The position numbers and the translations under genes were made by a program. Positions 25,762 through 34,018 of a stretch of 64,000 nt of DNA are shown in pieces (the stretch's first letter is position 1; the number at the start of each line of letters is the position of its first letter). Origin of the DNA: Thalassotalea_H castellviae. Its GTDB lineage: Bacteria; Pseudomonadota; Gammaproteobacteria; Enterobacterales; Alteromonadaceae. Under the pieces are notes generated by a model. That model did no database searches, was not told the origin of the DNA, and saw nothing but the letters and a program-made list of their open reading frames with translations. The stretch spans positions 62,001-126,000 of the forward strand of contig NZ_JAVRIF010000005.1 in the NCBI RefSeq assembly GCF_031846185.1. The letters run 5' to 3'.

Positions 25762-26330
25762 AAAAATACTTTCTAGTGTAGATTTTATATCATCATTATA
25801 TTGTCGCGGTGGCGACGACACCCAAAGGGGCGCTAGCGCCACTACCCCCTTGGAACCCCATGGCGCTGCTGCATTAAACGTGAACTTACATTAAATTCAA
25901 TATTTTCGACCTAACGACAAAGATCGCACATCCATGTGCGGCTTTGCCTTTGTCATCATCCATGATGACAATACATGAATATTGATTTTAACTTCAGCGT
26001 TTAAAGAAGCAGGGTTTATGCTCCGTTAAGTTTTAGTATTAATCCCAAGCAAATTAGTTTGTCATTTATCTTAGCTAGCTATAGAAACGAGTCTATCAAC
26101 CGTAACCATTCCCCATCTCAGCGATTTACTTATCAACTAGCATAGGTAGACCTCGACCCGAGACAGGGATGCCGAGGGCTGCCGCTGCTCATGGACGATA
26201 AATCGGCAGGTATCGGGGACTAATGCTAGTTGAAAAGTAAAATGTTTCGCTGAGTTGGGCACCGAGGGGGATGCAAGGGGGAAACTGGTGTTATTTCCCC
26301 CTTGTGTGCTGTCGGCACACCGACAATATG
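25762..26330. repeat. large structured direct repeat, copy 2
   Basis: Same orientation and same order of modules as copy 1: left terminal hairpin near 25796-25820, the big palindrome at 26134-26232, the G5/C5 stem at 26275-26303 and the right terminal hairpin ending at 26329. The structured parts are nearly identical. The interval between the GGCGCTGCT box and GCTCCGTTAAG is different and longer (about 25871-26020 against 25194-25288). Here it carries two extra hairpins, CGCACAT/ATGTGCG and GTCATC/GATGAC, both with CATCCATG at the turn. In the big palindrome the outer stem is CAACTAGCAT/ATGCTAGTTG, 10 bp perfect, where copy 1 has 8 plus GGTAG/CTACC. Confidence 0.7.
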
Positions 26331-26656
26331 ATAAGAAAAGTTAATTAAACTAGAAAGAATTTAACTTGTAATATTATTCACTAGCTAATTATAAATAAGT
26401 CTTCAAAGTGCACTTAGTTGACGTTAGCTATCGTCTCATCACCGAAAAGATTATGAAAAAATATCTAGAGGTTTCTAATGACTTTGATGGGCTAATTAAA
26501 ATCAATCAGAGGTTAGATGAACTATGTCTAAACGAAGGGGAAATTTGTTGATCACTACAATTCGACATAAAAACTAATCGAAATCCAATTCTAGCGCATT
26601 AGAGCTAATGTCCGCTATGTGGCATCTCCAGTCCATACCGCCAACCCCTAGACAAC
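26331..26656. other. Spacer between the repeat region and tufB
   Basis: No convincing gene. One frame, opening at a GTG (26408) with an ATG at 26453, stays open to TGA at 26551 and reads MKKYLEVSNDFDGLIKINQR and a further 12 residues. It has no clear RBS and I do not recognise it, so it may be a chance frame or a remnant. The remainder is AT-rich with no strong structure. Confidence 0.35.
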
Positions 26657-26681
26657 AAAAAAGGCGCCGAAGCGCCTTTTT
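26657..26681 (-). terminator. tufB terminator
   Basis: On the minus strand AAGGCGC-TTCG-GCGCCTT followed by TTTT, about 33 bases after the tufB stop, the same hairpin as after tufA. Confidence 0.9.
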
Positions 26682-26713
26682 CAATCAGATTAGATGTTAA
26701 TCTAAATCAGGAA

Positions 26714-27898
26714 TTAATCCATGATTTTAGATACAACACCAGCACCAACTGTACGACCACCTTCACGGATAGCGAAGCGTAAACCTTCGTCCATCGCTAC
26801 TGGGTTGATTAGCTCTACAACAAACTTTAAGTTGTCGCCAGGCATTACCATTTCAACACCTTCAGGAAGCTCTACTGCACCTGTGATATCTGTTGTACGG
26901 AAGTAAAACTGTGGACGGTATCCTTTGAAGAATGGTGTATGACGACCACCTTCATCTTTACTTAATACGTAAACTTCTGACTCAAACTTAGTGTGAGGAG
27001 AAATTGAACCAGGTTGACATAATACTTGACCACGCTCTACGTCTTCACGTTTAAGACCACGTAATAAAATACCACAGTTCTCACCAGCACGACCTTCGTC
27101 AAGAAGCTTACGGAACATTTCTACACCAGTACAAGTTGACTTTTGAGTCTCACGAATACCAACGACTTCAACTTCATCACCTACTGTGATGATACCGCGC
27201 TCAACACGACCTGTTACTACTGTACCACGACCTGAAATTGAGAATACATCTTCGATAGGCATAATGAATGCGCCGTCAATTGCACGCTCTGGCTCTGGAA
27301 TGTATGTATCTAAGTGGTTAGCAAGTTCTAATACTTTCTCTTCCCACTGTGCTTCGCCGTTCAATGCACCTAATGCTGAACCTTGAATTACTGGTAAGTC
27401 ATCACCTGGGAATTCGTATTCGTTAAGTAACTCACGAACTTCCATTTCTACTAATTCTAATAACTCTTCGTCATCAACCATGTCACATTTGTTCATGAAT
27501 ACGATGATGTAAGGTACACCAACTTGACGAGATAATAAGATGTGCTCACGTGTTTGTGGCATTGGACCATCTGTAGCAGCAACTACTAAGATAGCACCAT
27601 CCATTTGTGCAGCACCGGTGATCATGTTTTTGATGTAATCGGCGTGACCTGGACAATCTACGTGTGCGTAGTGACGTGTTTCTGTATCGTACTCAATGTG
27701 AGAAGTATTGATTGTAATACCACGCTCACGCTCTTCTGGAGCATTATCGATTTGTGCGAAATCTTTTACATCACCACCGAAAGCTTTTGTTAATACCGCA
27801 GAGATAGCAGCTGTTAACGTAGTCTTACCGTGATCAACGTGTCCGATTGTACCAACGTTTACATGTGGTTTCGAACGTTCAAATTTTTCTTTAGCCAT
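26714..27898 (-). CDS. tufB: elongation factor Tu (second copy)
   Basis: 394 residues, identical in sequence to the tufA product. The start is the ATG of MAKEKFERSKPH at 27898; an upstream in-frame start would add 22 unrelated residues encoded by the tRNA-tufB spacer and is rejected. It is placed after four tRNA genes in the same direction, as in the E. coli thrU-tyrU-glyT-thrT-tufB transcript. Here the downstream neighbours are the structured repeats instead of secE, which lies about 3.7 kb away beyond three plus-strand genes. Confidence 0.98.
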   Translation of the reverse strand: MAKEKFERSKPHVNVGTIGHVDHGKTTLTAAISAVLTKAFGGDVKDFAQIDNAPEERERGITINTSHIEYDTETRHYAHVDCPGHADYIKNMITGAAQMDGAILVVAATDGPMPQTREHILLSRQVGVPYIIVFMNKCDMVDDEELLELVEMEVRELLNEYEFPGDDLPVIQGSALGALNGEAQWEEKVLELANHLDTYIPEPERAIDGAFIMPIEDVFSISGRGTVVTGRVERGIITVGDEVEVVGIRETQKSTCTGVEMFRKLLDEGRAGENCGILLRGLKREDVERGQVLCQPGSISPHTKFESEVYVLSKDEGGRHTPFFKGYRPQFYFRTTDITGAVELPEGVEMVMPGDNLKFVVELINPVAMDEGLRFAIREGGRTVGAGVVSKIMD

Positions 27899-27975
27899 TA
27901 TAAAATACCTCAAGGGTGTTAACAAAATTAATAAATTATTTATTAGAGATAAAGAATAGACCAAGAATTAAGGAA

Positions 27976-28051
27976 TGGTGCTGATAGGCAGATTCGAACT
28001 GCCGACCTCACCCTTACCAAGGGTGCGCTCTACCAACTGAGCCATATCAGC
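27976..28051 (-). tRNA. thrT: tRNA-Thr (anticodon GGT)
   Basis: Minus-strand 76-nt cloverleaf, 5' GCTGATATGGCTCAGTTGG, anticodon loop containing TTGGTAA (GGT), T arm GTTCGAATC, encoded CCA. Last tRNA before tufB. Confidence 0.95.
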
Positions 28052-28065
28052 ATTCAACTTAAAAA

Positions 28066-28139
28066 TGGAGCGGGCGGCGAGAATCGAACTCGCAGCTTTA
28101 GCTTGGAAGGCTAAGGTATTACCACTATACGACGCCCGC
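28066..28139 (-). tRNA. glyT: tRNA-Gly (anticodon TCC)
   Basis: Minus-strand 74-nt cloverleaf, acceptor GCGGGCG/CGCCCGC, anticodon loop CTTCCAA (TCC), encoded CCA. Third tRNA of the tufB transcript. Confidence 0.95.
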
Positions 28140-28164
28140 TAATCTTTTAGTTATCTCTGCAAAA

Positions 28165-28249
28165 TGGTGGAGGGAGGTGGATTCGAACCACCGAAGGCGG
28201 AGCCGTCAGATTTACAGTCTGATCCCTTTGGCCACTCGGGAACCCCTCC
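28165..28249 (-). tRNA. tyrU: tRNA-Tyr (anticodon GTA)
   Basis: Minus-strand 85-nt class II tRNA with a long variable arm, 5' GGAGGGGTTCCCGAGTGG, anticodon loop CTGTAAA (GTA), encoded CCA. Second tRNA of the tufB transcript. Confidence 0.95.
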
Positions 28250-28296
28250 AATATTTTGGACTTAATGACTATTTCATCATAGAAATTAAGTATTAA

Positions 28297-28372
<76 letters not shown>

Positions 28373-28391
28373 ACTACATTAAGTGGTGCGA

Positions 28392-28420
28392 ATTCTAGAG
28401 TAATGTTTTGCCCCTTGCAA
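28392..28420 (-). promoter_or_regulatory. promoter of the tRNA-tufB transcript
   Basis: On the minus strand TTGCAA (28415-28420), 17-base spacer, TAGAAT (28392-28397). It lies 20 bases before the first tRNA and directly next to the coaX terminator stem. Confidence 0.7.
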
Positions 28421-28421
28421 T

Positions 28422-28459
28422 AAAAAAGCGTAAAAAAATAAAGTTTTTTACGCTTTTTT
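28422..28459 (-). terminator. terminator of murB-birA-coaX
   Basis: Perfect 16-bp inverted repeat AAAAAAGCGTAAAAAA/TTTTTTACGCTTTTTT with a 6-base loop, 34 bases after the coaX stop. Confidence 0.85.
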
Positions 28460-28492
28460 ATTGTAAGTGATGTTTTTTTACTCAAAGTCGAT

Positions 28493-29242
28493 TTATTTAA
28501 GCCCTTTATTAGCATTATAACGGTTCATTCCAACAAAAATTAATTTTTCAATGAATTCACATTCTACTGTCATTAATTGCTTAAGCTTTGCCGCATTGCC
28601 ACCAGTTAACACAATAAGTAACGTATCATCTTCAGGTAAGTATTGTTCATGTGCAGTTTTAATTGCTGTATTAATACAACCTATTGTTGCCGCCCAGTTC
28701 GCTTGATTAACCGCATCAGTAGTATTATTTGCAAATGCTATTTGATTTATGTTTTTAGGTGTAGCGAAAACTTTTTTGGTATTTTGCACTAAACTTGAAA
28801 ACATTAAATTAATGCCGGGTAATATCCAGCCCCCTTGATGAATACCTGAAGATGTTAATAAATCAATCGTAGTTGCTGTGCCCGCATCAATTATCAGTGT
28901 AGCTTGATTAGGGAATAACGTTGACGCTCCAATTAGCCCTAACCAACGATCGACGCCAAAAGTGCTCGGGTCATCATAAGCACATCTGATATTAAATTTT
29001 TCCGCTTCACTTTCGACAAAACAATAATCTATTCGCTCAGATTCACACCACGATGTAATGATTTGATTTAAGTTACTATCATTAACATTACTTACTATGC
29101 ATTGCTCTACTATAGGAAAATTTTCCGCTAACCATTGCTGATTAATAAGGTGTGTTTCAATCGACTTGATAACCGAAAGTTCACCCTGTTGAAACGTCAC
29201 GTATTTACATAATGTATTGCCGACATCTATCAATAATTTCAC
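28493..29242 (-). CDS. coaX: type III pantothenate kinase
   Basis: The 249-residue product phosphorylates pantothenate, the first step of CoA synthesis. Motifs DVGNTLCKY (about residue 6), FGVDRWLGLIGA (about 97) and DAGTATTIDLL (about 120) mark the type III (CoaX) family, which is distinct from E. coli CoaA. The start is GTG at 29242, overlapping the birA stop by 4 bases (GTGA), so the two are translationally coupled. An ATG alternative would delete the DVGNT motif. Confidence 0.94.
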   Translation of the reverse strand: MKLLIDVGNTLCKYVTFQQGELSVIKSIETHLINQQWLAENFPIVEQCIVSNVNDSNLNQIITSWCESERIDYCFVESEAEKFNIRCAYDDPSTFGVDRWLGLIGASTLFPNQATLIIDAGTATTIDLLTSSGIHQGGWILPGINLMFSSLVQNTKKVFATPKNINQIAFANNTTDAVNQANWAATIGCINTAIKTAHEQYLPEDDTLLIVLTGGNAAKLKQLMTVECEFIEKLIFVGMNRYNANKGLK

Positions 29243-30216
29243 AGTAAACCTCTCAAGCTCACTTCACCACCATAAATAGGTTTGATTTGCCCATCGACTT
29301 CAAGCAATAAAGCCCCTTGATTATTAATGCCTCGGCATATTCCTAAGGTTTCTTTGGCACCTGTGATTAATCTTACTGGTTTATTGACGTATAAATCTTG
29401 CTTGTGCCAATCTTCAAGCATAGTGACAATTCCGCTTTCTTTATGTTGATTTAATCGGACGATAAGACAATTAATTAGCGTTGACACTAACTGGTTACGG
29501 TCAATTTCCACTGAAACAATTGATTGGAGATCAGTCCAAGGTTGATCGATATCTTCTGCCGCTTTCATTGGCATATTAATATTTAAACCTATCCCTATAA
29601 CACAATGACTTGATTCTAGTGCTTGCCCTTCTAATTCTATTAAAATACCCGCTAATTTTTTGCCATTGGCATAAATATCATTCGGCCATTTTAATTCTAC
29701 TTCAACATTATATAACTGCTTTATTGCATCACTAACAGCAATGGCCGCAACAACACTTAAGCCCATGGCGGCGGAAATCCCTTGTGTTAAACACCAATAC
29801 ATTGACATATAAACATGGGAGCCAAACGGCGAAATCCATTGTCTGCCTCTGCGGCCTCGACCAGAATTTTGATACTCAGCCACACAGACTTGACCTTGCT
29901 TAACTTGATGTGGGATCCGGCGTATTAAATAACTATTTGTCGAATCAATAACACTATGTACCTCCAGAGATATGGCACAATCATCAGGGTTTAAGTGTTG
30001 ACCGATCAGCGATTTATCTAACAATTGAAGCGGCTGGGCAAAACGATAGCCTTTACCTGTAACACAAAACACATCTAAGCCCATTTTTTGTAACCCAGAG
30101 ATATGTTTAGAGACCGCCGCCCTGCTAATACCTAATTCATCGCCTATCGCTTGTCCTGAAATAAATTGTCCAGTCGCAAGTCGTTTAATTAATTGTTCTT
30201 TTACAGATTTTGCCAT
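29239..30216 (-). CDS. birA: biotin-[acetyl-CoA-carboxylase] ligase / biotin operon repressor
   Basis: The 325-residue product has an N-terminal winged helix (about residues 1-60, GDELGISRAAVSKHISGLQ). The catalytic domain has the biotinyl-AMP loop GRGRRGRQW (about 118) and KWPNDIYANGKKLAGILIE (about 177). The C-terminal domain is SH3-like. It attaches biotin to AccB and, having the DNA-binding domain, is probably also a repressor of bio genes. Downstream of murB by 10 bases. Confidence 0.96.
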   Translation of the reverse strand: MAKSVKEQLIKRLATGQFISGQAIGDELGISRAAVSKHISGLQKMGLDVFCVTGKGYRFAQPLQLLDKSLIGQHLNPDDCAISLEVHSVIDSTNSYLIRRIPHQVKQGQVCVAEYQNSGRGRRGRQWISPFGSHVYMSMYWCLTQGISAAMGLSVVAAIAVSDAIKQLYNVEVELKWPNDIYANGKKLAGILIELEGQALESSHCVIGIGLNINMPMKAAEDIDQPWTDLQSIVSVEIDRNQLVSTLINCLIVRLNQHKESGIVTMLEDWHKQDLYVNKPVRLITGAKETLGICRGINNQGALLLEVDGQIKPIYGGEVSLRGLL

Positions 30217-30226
30217 ATCTAAATAA

Positions 30227-31261
30227 TCACGCTTGTCTTGGTTGAGTTAATTCAATTAAACCTTTGCTCGATAACAACCTGACTTCCGCTTGAAGAAAAA
30301 TTTCGAATTTTGCCAAGACTTGCTTTTGAACATACTGGGCTAAGTGAATAATATCTTGACCATGTTTGCTGGCATAATTTACCAAGACCAATGCCTGAGT
30401 TTCAGCCACCCCAACCTCACCATATCTAAATCCTTTCAAGCCTGATTGCTCAATTAACCAACCTGCGGCTAATTTTACTTTGTTATTTTCTTGTGGGTAA
30501 GCGGGAATATTTGGATATCTTTTCTTTAATGCTTCAAAGGTATGCTTTTCAACCACAGGGTTTTTAAAAAAACTCCCTGCGTTAGGTAAGATTTCTGGAT
30601 CAGGTAATTTAGCTCGGCGAATTGCAATCACTTTATCAAAGACATCTTTAGCGGTGACATCACCTGGCAATTCATCTAAACCACGATAAGTTAAATTCGC
30701 CTGCCACTGTTTAGCTAAACGAATAGTGACTTCAACGATAAGCCCCTTACCTGCAAGCTGATTTTTAAAAATACTATCACGATAAGCGAATTGACAGGCC
30801 GAGCGGTTTAATTTTTTAATCGATTTACTTTCAAATTCATACCATAAGACATATTCAATAACATCAGCCAACTCAGTGCCATATGCACCAATGTTCTGCA
30901 CAGGAGCAGCGCCAACACTACCAGGAATTAACGCTAAATTTTCAATACCATAATACTGATTATCCACACAAAAACTAACCAATGCGTGCCAATTTTCACC
31001 ACATTGTGCAGACACGAGCACTGAATCACCATCTTCGTTAACCGAGATACCTTTAAAGGCTGGTTGTAAAATAGTGGTGGTTTTGGCTTCGGTAAATAAG
31101 GTATTGCTTCCGGCTCCTAAAATATAAAAAGGAGAGGTTAACTCCTCAAGAATAGCATCCAATTCTGATAACGAGTGCGGTTGATAAAATGCAGGACAAA
31201 TGGCTGGAAAAGCAAAACTATTATGCCGACTTAAATCGTATTGATGCTGCATTGTGTTCAT
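30227..31261 (-). CDS. murB: UDP-N-acetylenolpyruvoylglucosamine reductase
   Basis: The 344-residue product (E. coli 342) is a type I MurB. FAD-binding ILGAGSNTLFTE is near residue 48, and the substrate Tyr lies in FAYRDSIFKN near 190. The catalytic Ser lies in NAGSFFKNP near 229, and the C-terminal Glu in QAEVRLL. It makes UDP-MurNAc for peptidoglycan. First gene of murB-birA-coaX. A second Met at codon 4 is an alternative start. Confidence 0.96.
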   Translation of the reverse strand: MNTMQHQYDLSRHNSFAFPAICPAFYQPHSLSELDAILEELTSPFYILGAGSNTLFTEAKTTTILQPAFKGISVNEDGDSVLVSAQCGENWHALVSFCVDNQYYGIENLALIPGSVGAAPVQNIGAYGTELADVIEYVLWYEFESKSIKKLNRSACQFAYRDSIFKNQLAGKGLIVEVTIRLAKQWQANLTYRGLDELPGDVTAKDVFDKVIAIRRAKLPDPEILPNAGSFFKNPVVEKHTFEALKKRYPNIPAYPQENNKVKLAAGWLIEQSGLKGFRYGEVGVAETQALVLVNYASKHGQDIIHLAQYVQKQVLAKFEIFLQAEVRLLSSKGLIELTQPRQA

Positions 31262-31330
31262 TTTTAGAGAAGAATTTCGCTTATTGTAATGGAAATCAAT
31301 CAGCTTAGGTATGGAAAATTTTGCGAGTCA

Positions 31331-33481
31331 TTATCCTTGCTTGCGCATCGGGAGTTTAATGATATTAGCTTTATTAGTGTAATATTTATTTTGATATTTA
31401 TCGGTATCGATATTTTCACTGTGGTTAATGACCACGCCGTCAACAGGCGCATTGACCTGTCTAAGCAAGCGTAAACCGGTTGTAATTTGTTCTCGTTTAG
31501 TTTTACCACCATGAACAATGTATAAAACACTATCGACTAAACGTGAAATAATAACCGCATCACTAACCGCATTAACTGGCGGTGTTTCAATAATAATGCG
31601 GTCATAAAAATTGCCAAATACTTTAATGAGCATGTTAAAGCGTTTCATCGATAAAAATGCAAGGGGATTTGCGGGTGTGATCCCTGAAGTTAAAATATCT
31701 AACTTGACATTTTTATCTCGGACAATACATTCGTTAATTTGGTGAGTTTTGGCTAATAAATTTGATAATCCTGGGCGGTGGGCAGGTAAATCCATATTTT
31801 TATATATAGTGGGATGACGCATATCCGCTTCAATTAATAGTACTTTTTCCATTTCACTAAATGAACGCGCTAACTCTAAGGCAACGGTAGATTTTCCTTC
31901 ATTAGGTACAGATGAAGTAACCGCTATGACTTTAGGCGGTTTTTTCTCATGATTAAATAACAATGACGTTCGTAACGTACGAATTGCCTCAACAAAACGA
32001 TTATCAGTATAATATTTTTTATCACCATCGTGAGTTTTAGGTCGAAATTTCGGCAATACCGCTAATATTGGCGCTTCATTAAAGCTTTCTAATTTTCGGC
32101 GTGAATTAAGTGTGTCCATTAATAATTCCCGCAAAATGACCACCATTGAAATAAAACCAAGCGATAAGATAAACGCTAAAATCACCGCCATTGTTTTATT
32201 AGGAGCTATCGGCCCTTTAGGAATAATCGCTTTATCGATAAAACGAACATAGAAGTTCGATTTATAATTACCCATCGCATCTGTCTCTTTCAGACGAATC
32301 AAATAATTACTATAAAGCTCTTTGTTTGTCTCAACTTCACGCTGTAACTGTGAAAATTTATTTTTAAGCCGACTCATTTTTAAATAATTTTGTTTCGTTA
32401 TGTTGAGTCGTTCTGTATCTGCTTTTACTTTTTCTGCCGAAGAAAAGTATTCTTTTTCGATCGCGATAACCAGATCATTAACTTGTTCTTTTAAATTACG
32501 ACGTAGAGACGCTAACTCTGCTTCAACAGACATTCTTTTCGGATGTTTAGGGCCATATCGTTGGGAAAGTTCAGTGAGTTTTCGTTCAATTTCTTCTTCT
32601 GATCGGCGAAGTTGAATATAACTTGGTTTGCTATTTATTTCTTGAAGATCCGTTAACTGTGTGTAATTACCTTTATGCTTTTGGATATATTGATACGTAA
32701 CTTTTAAGTCACCTTCTTTTTTCGAGGCTTTTAATAATGATGAGGTTAATTCAGTTAATTCTGACTCAATCAAACCATCTAACCCTTTTACATCAACGAT
32801 GCCTTCGCTTTCACGATAAGCTTGTAAGGCTTGTTCTGAGGATTCAAGTTTTTTCCCTAATTCTTCGAGCTGATCAACTAACCATTGCGAAGTCGATTCT
32901 TTTGATGCGCTATGAATTTCATCTTGATATTGCAGATAAGTTTGCCCCACTTGATTCGCGACTTTTTGAGCTAATCGTGGATCATAAGCGGTAAACGTTA
33001 TCTTCACTAACTCAGTTTCAACAATGGGTGATATTTTCAATCGGTCTTGAAAATCTTCCACCACTTGACCAATAGTCGGCGGTGAAGAAGGCTTACCTCT
33101 GTCGGCGAGAAACTGAAGTTTATCATTATACTTACCGCTGTTAAATTCTTCATGCTCAGTAAGGTTTAATTTTGACACTACACGTTCGGCAAACTTTCTC
33201 GATCGCAGTAATTCGTATTGAGTTTGAATTTGTTCGTAACTTGCCGAACTTTCATTAAAGGCATCGTTAATAGATAAGGTATTTTTAGGTTTATTGCTAC
33301 CGATTTGTAAGATGGCGGTTGCTTTATAAGAGTGCTTTAAAAGCGACACATAAAAAGCCACCACTAAACTCATTAGTAGTGTGAAAATAATAATTTTCCA
33401 TCGTCTTGTCCAAAGCGGGCTTAAAACTTCTTTTAGATTTATCTCGTCTTGAACTATTTTAGGATGCTCGTGTTCGTTCAT
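31331..33481 (-). CDS. polysaccharide co-polymerase / BY-kinase (Wzc-like)
   Basis: The product of 716 residues has a Wzz-type chain-length domain between two membrane helices (about 31-52 and 431-452), with long coiled coils in the periplasmic part (about 165-400). A C-terminal P-loop kinase domain follows, with Walker A SSVPNEGKST near 530. In the Walker A' (VLLIEADMRHP) and Walker B (RIIIETPP) motifs the usual first Asp is Glu. The tail has a short Tyr cluster (DKYQNKYYTNK). It would control export and length of a capsular or exopolysaccharide. The ATG overlaps the preceding stop (TGATG), so the start is 33481, not the TTG one codon before. Confidence 0.88.
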   Translation of the reverse strand: MNEHEHPKIVQDEINLKEVLSPLWTRRWKIIIFTLLMSLVVAFYVSLLKHSYKATAILQIGSNKPKNTLSINDAFNESSASYEQIQTQYELLRSRKFAERVVSKLNLTEHEEFNSGKYNDKLQFLADRGKPSSPPTIGQVVEDFQDRLKISPIVETELVKITFTAYDPRLAQKVANQVGQTYLQYQDEIHSASKESTSQWLVDQLEELGKKLESSEQALQAYRESEGIVDVKGLDGLIESELTELTSSLLKASKKEGDLKVTYQYIQKHKGNYTQLTDLQEINSKPSYIQLRRSEEEIERKLTELSQRYGPKHPKRMSVEAELASLRRNLKEQVNDLVIAIEKEYFSSAEKVKADTERLNITKQNYLKMSRLKNKFSQLQREVETNKELYSNYLIRLKETDAMGNYKSNFYVRFIDKAIIPKGPIAPNKTMAVILAFILSLGFISMVVILRELLMDTLNSRRKLESFNEAPILAVLPKFRPKTHDGDKKYYTDNRFVEAIRTLRTSLLFNHEKKPPKVIAVTSSVPNEGKSTVALELARSFSEMEKVLLIEADMRHPTIYKNMDLPAHRPGLSNLLAKTHQINECIVRDKNVKLDILTSGITPANPLAFLSMKRFNMLIKVFGNFYDRIIIETPPVNAVSDAVIISRLVDSVLYIVHGGKTKREQITTGLRLLRQVNAPVDGVVINHSENIDTDKYQNKYYTNKANIIKLPMRKQG

Positions 33482-33999
33482 CAAAAAAAGCTTTGCTCTA
33501 TCTCAATTATGTCGTCTGGGTACACCAATGTCATAACATTACCAGTGATTATGACGCTTTTACCATCAACAGTCCTTGTGATTTTCCATTCAGTTTTCGA
33601 TGCTCTGTTCCCTAAACCACCGGCAAGTGCAATCGCTTTATCAAGTGTTAAGTCGTCTTGATACGGATAACCCCCTGGGCGTTTGACTTGTCCATGAATA
33701 AAAAAAGGTCGGTATTGTACAATTGACACCGTCACTTGCGGGTCAATTAAATAATCACCAAGTAACCCCTGTTTAATGACATTTTCTAGTTTTTTAGGTG
33801 TTAAACCAATCACTTTAATATCATCGAGAAAAGGAAAGGAAATAAAACCTGTTTTATTAATTTTTACATTGGTCGATAAATCGGGCTCATTGTATACAAC
33901 AATTGATATTTGATCCCCCGGCCCTAAAACATAATCAGAAGCCAAAGCATTAGTACTAAAAATACTTATCAACCAAAATAAAATGACTAAAAATCGCAT
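33481..33999 (-). CDS. polysaccharide export protein (Wza/GumB-like, short)
   Basis: From the ATG at 33999 the product is 172 residues: signal peptide MRFLVILFWLISIFSTNALA, then the poly-export domain (YVLGPGDQISIVVYNEPDLS) and a SLBB-type domain (about 105-150, PFFIHGQVKRPGGYPY). There is no lipobox Cys, and no C-terminal helix like that of Wza (about 380 residues). It is the small periplasmic type found with separate outer-membrane barrels. An earlier ATG at 34032 would give a poorer signal peptide and overlap the upstream gene. Confidence 0.85.
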   Translation of the reverse strand: MRFLVILFWLISIFSTNALASDYVLGPGDQISIVVYNEPDLSTNVKINKTGFISFPFLDDIKVIGLTPKKLENVIKQGLLGDYLIDPQVTVSIVQYRPFFIHGQVKRPGGYPYQDDLTLDKAIALAGGLGNRASKTEWKITRTVDGKSVIITGNVMTLVYPDDIIEIEQSFF

Positions 34000-34018
34000 A
34001 TTTTTTATCCACTCAATC

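Noticed and set aside
25083..26330. CRISPR array or tandem satellite
   Set aside because: Only two long copies with internal differences; no short regularly spaced repeats or cas genes.
25083..26330. Insertion sequence with a transposase
   Set aside because: No transposase frame in either copy; at most a non-autonomous element.
26453..26551. 32-codon frame as a confident small protein gene
   Set aside because: No RBS, no terminator and no recognisable motif; kept only as a low-interest observation.
27899..27964. N-terminal extension of tufB by 22 residues
   Set aside because: The added residues are encoded in the tRNA-tufB spacer and absent from tufA; the family starts at MAKEKF.
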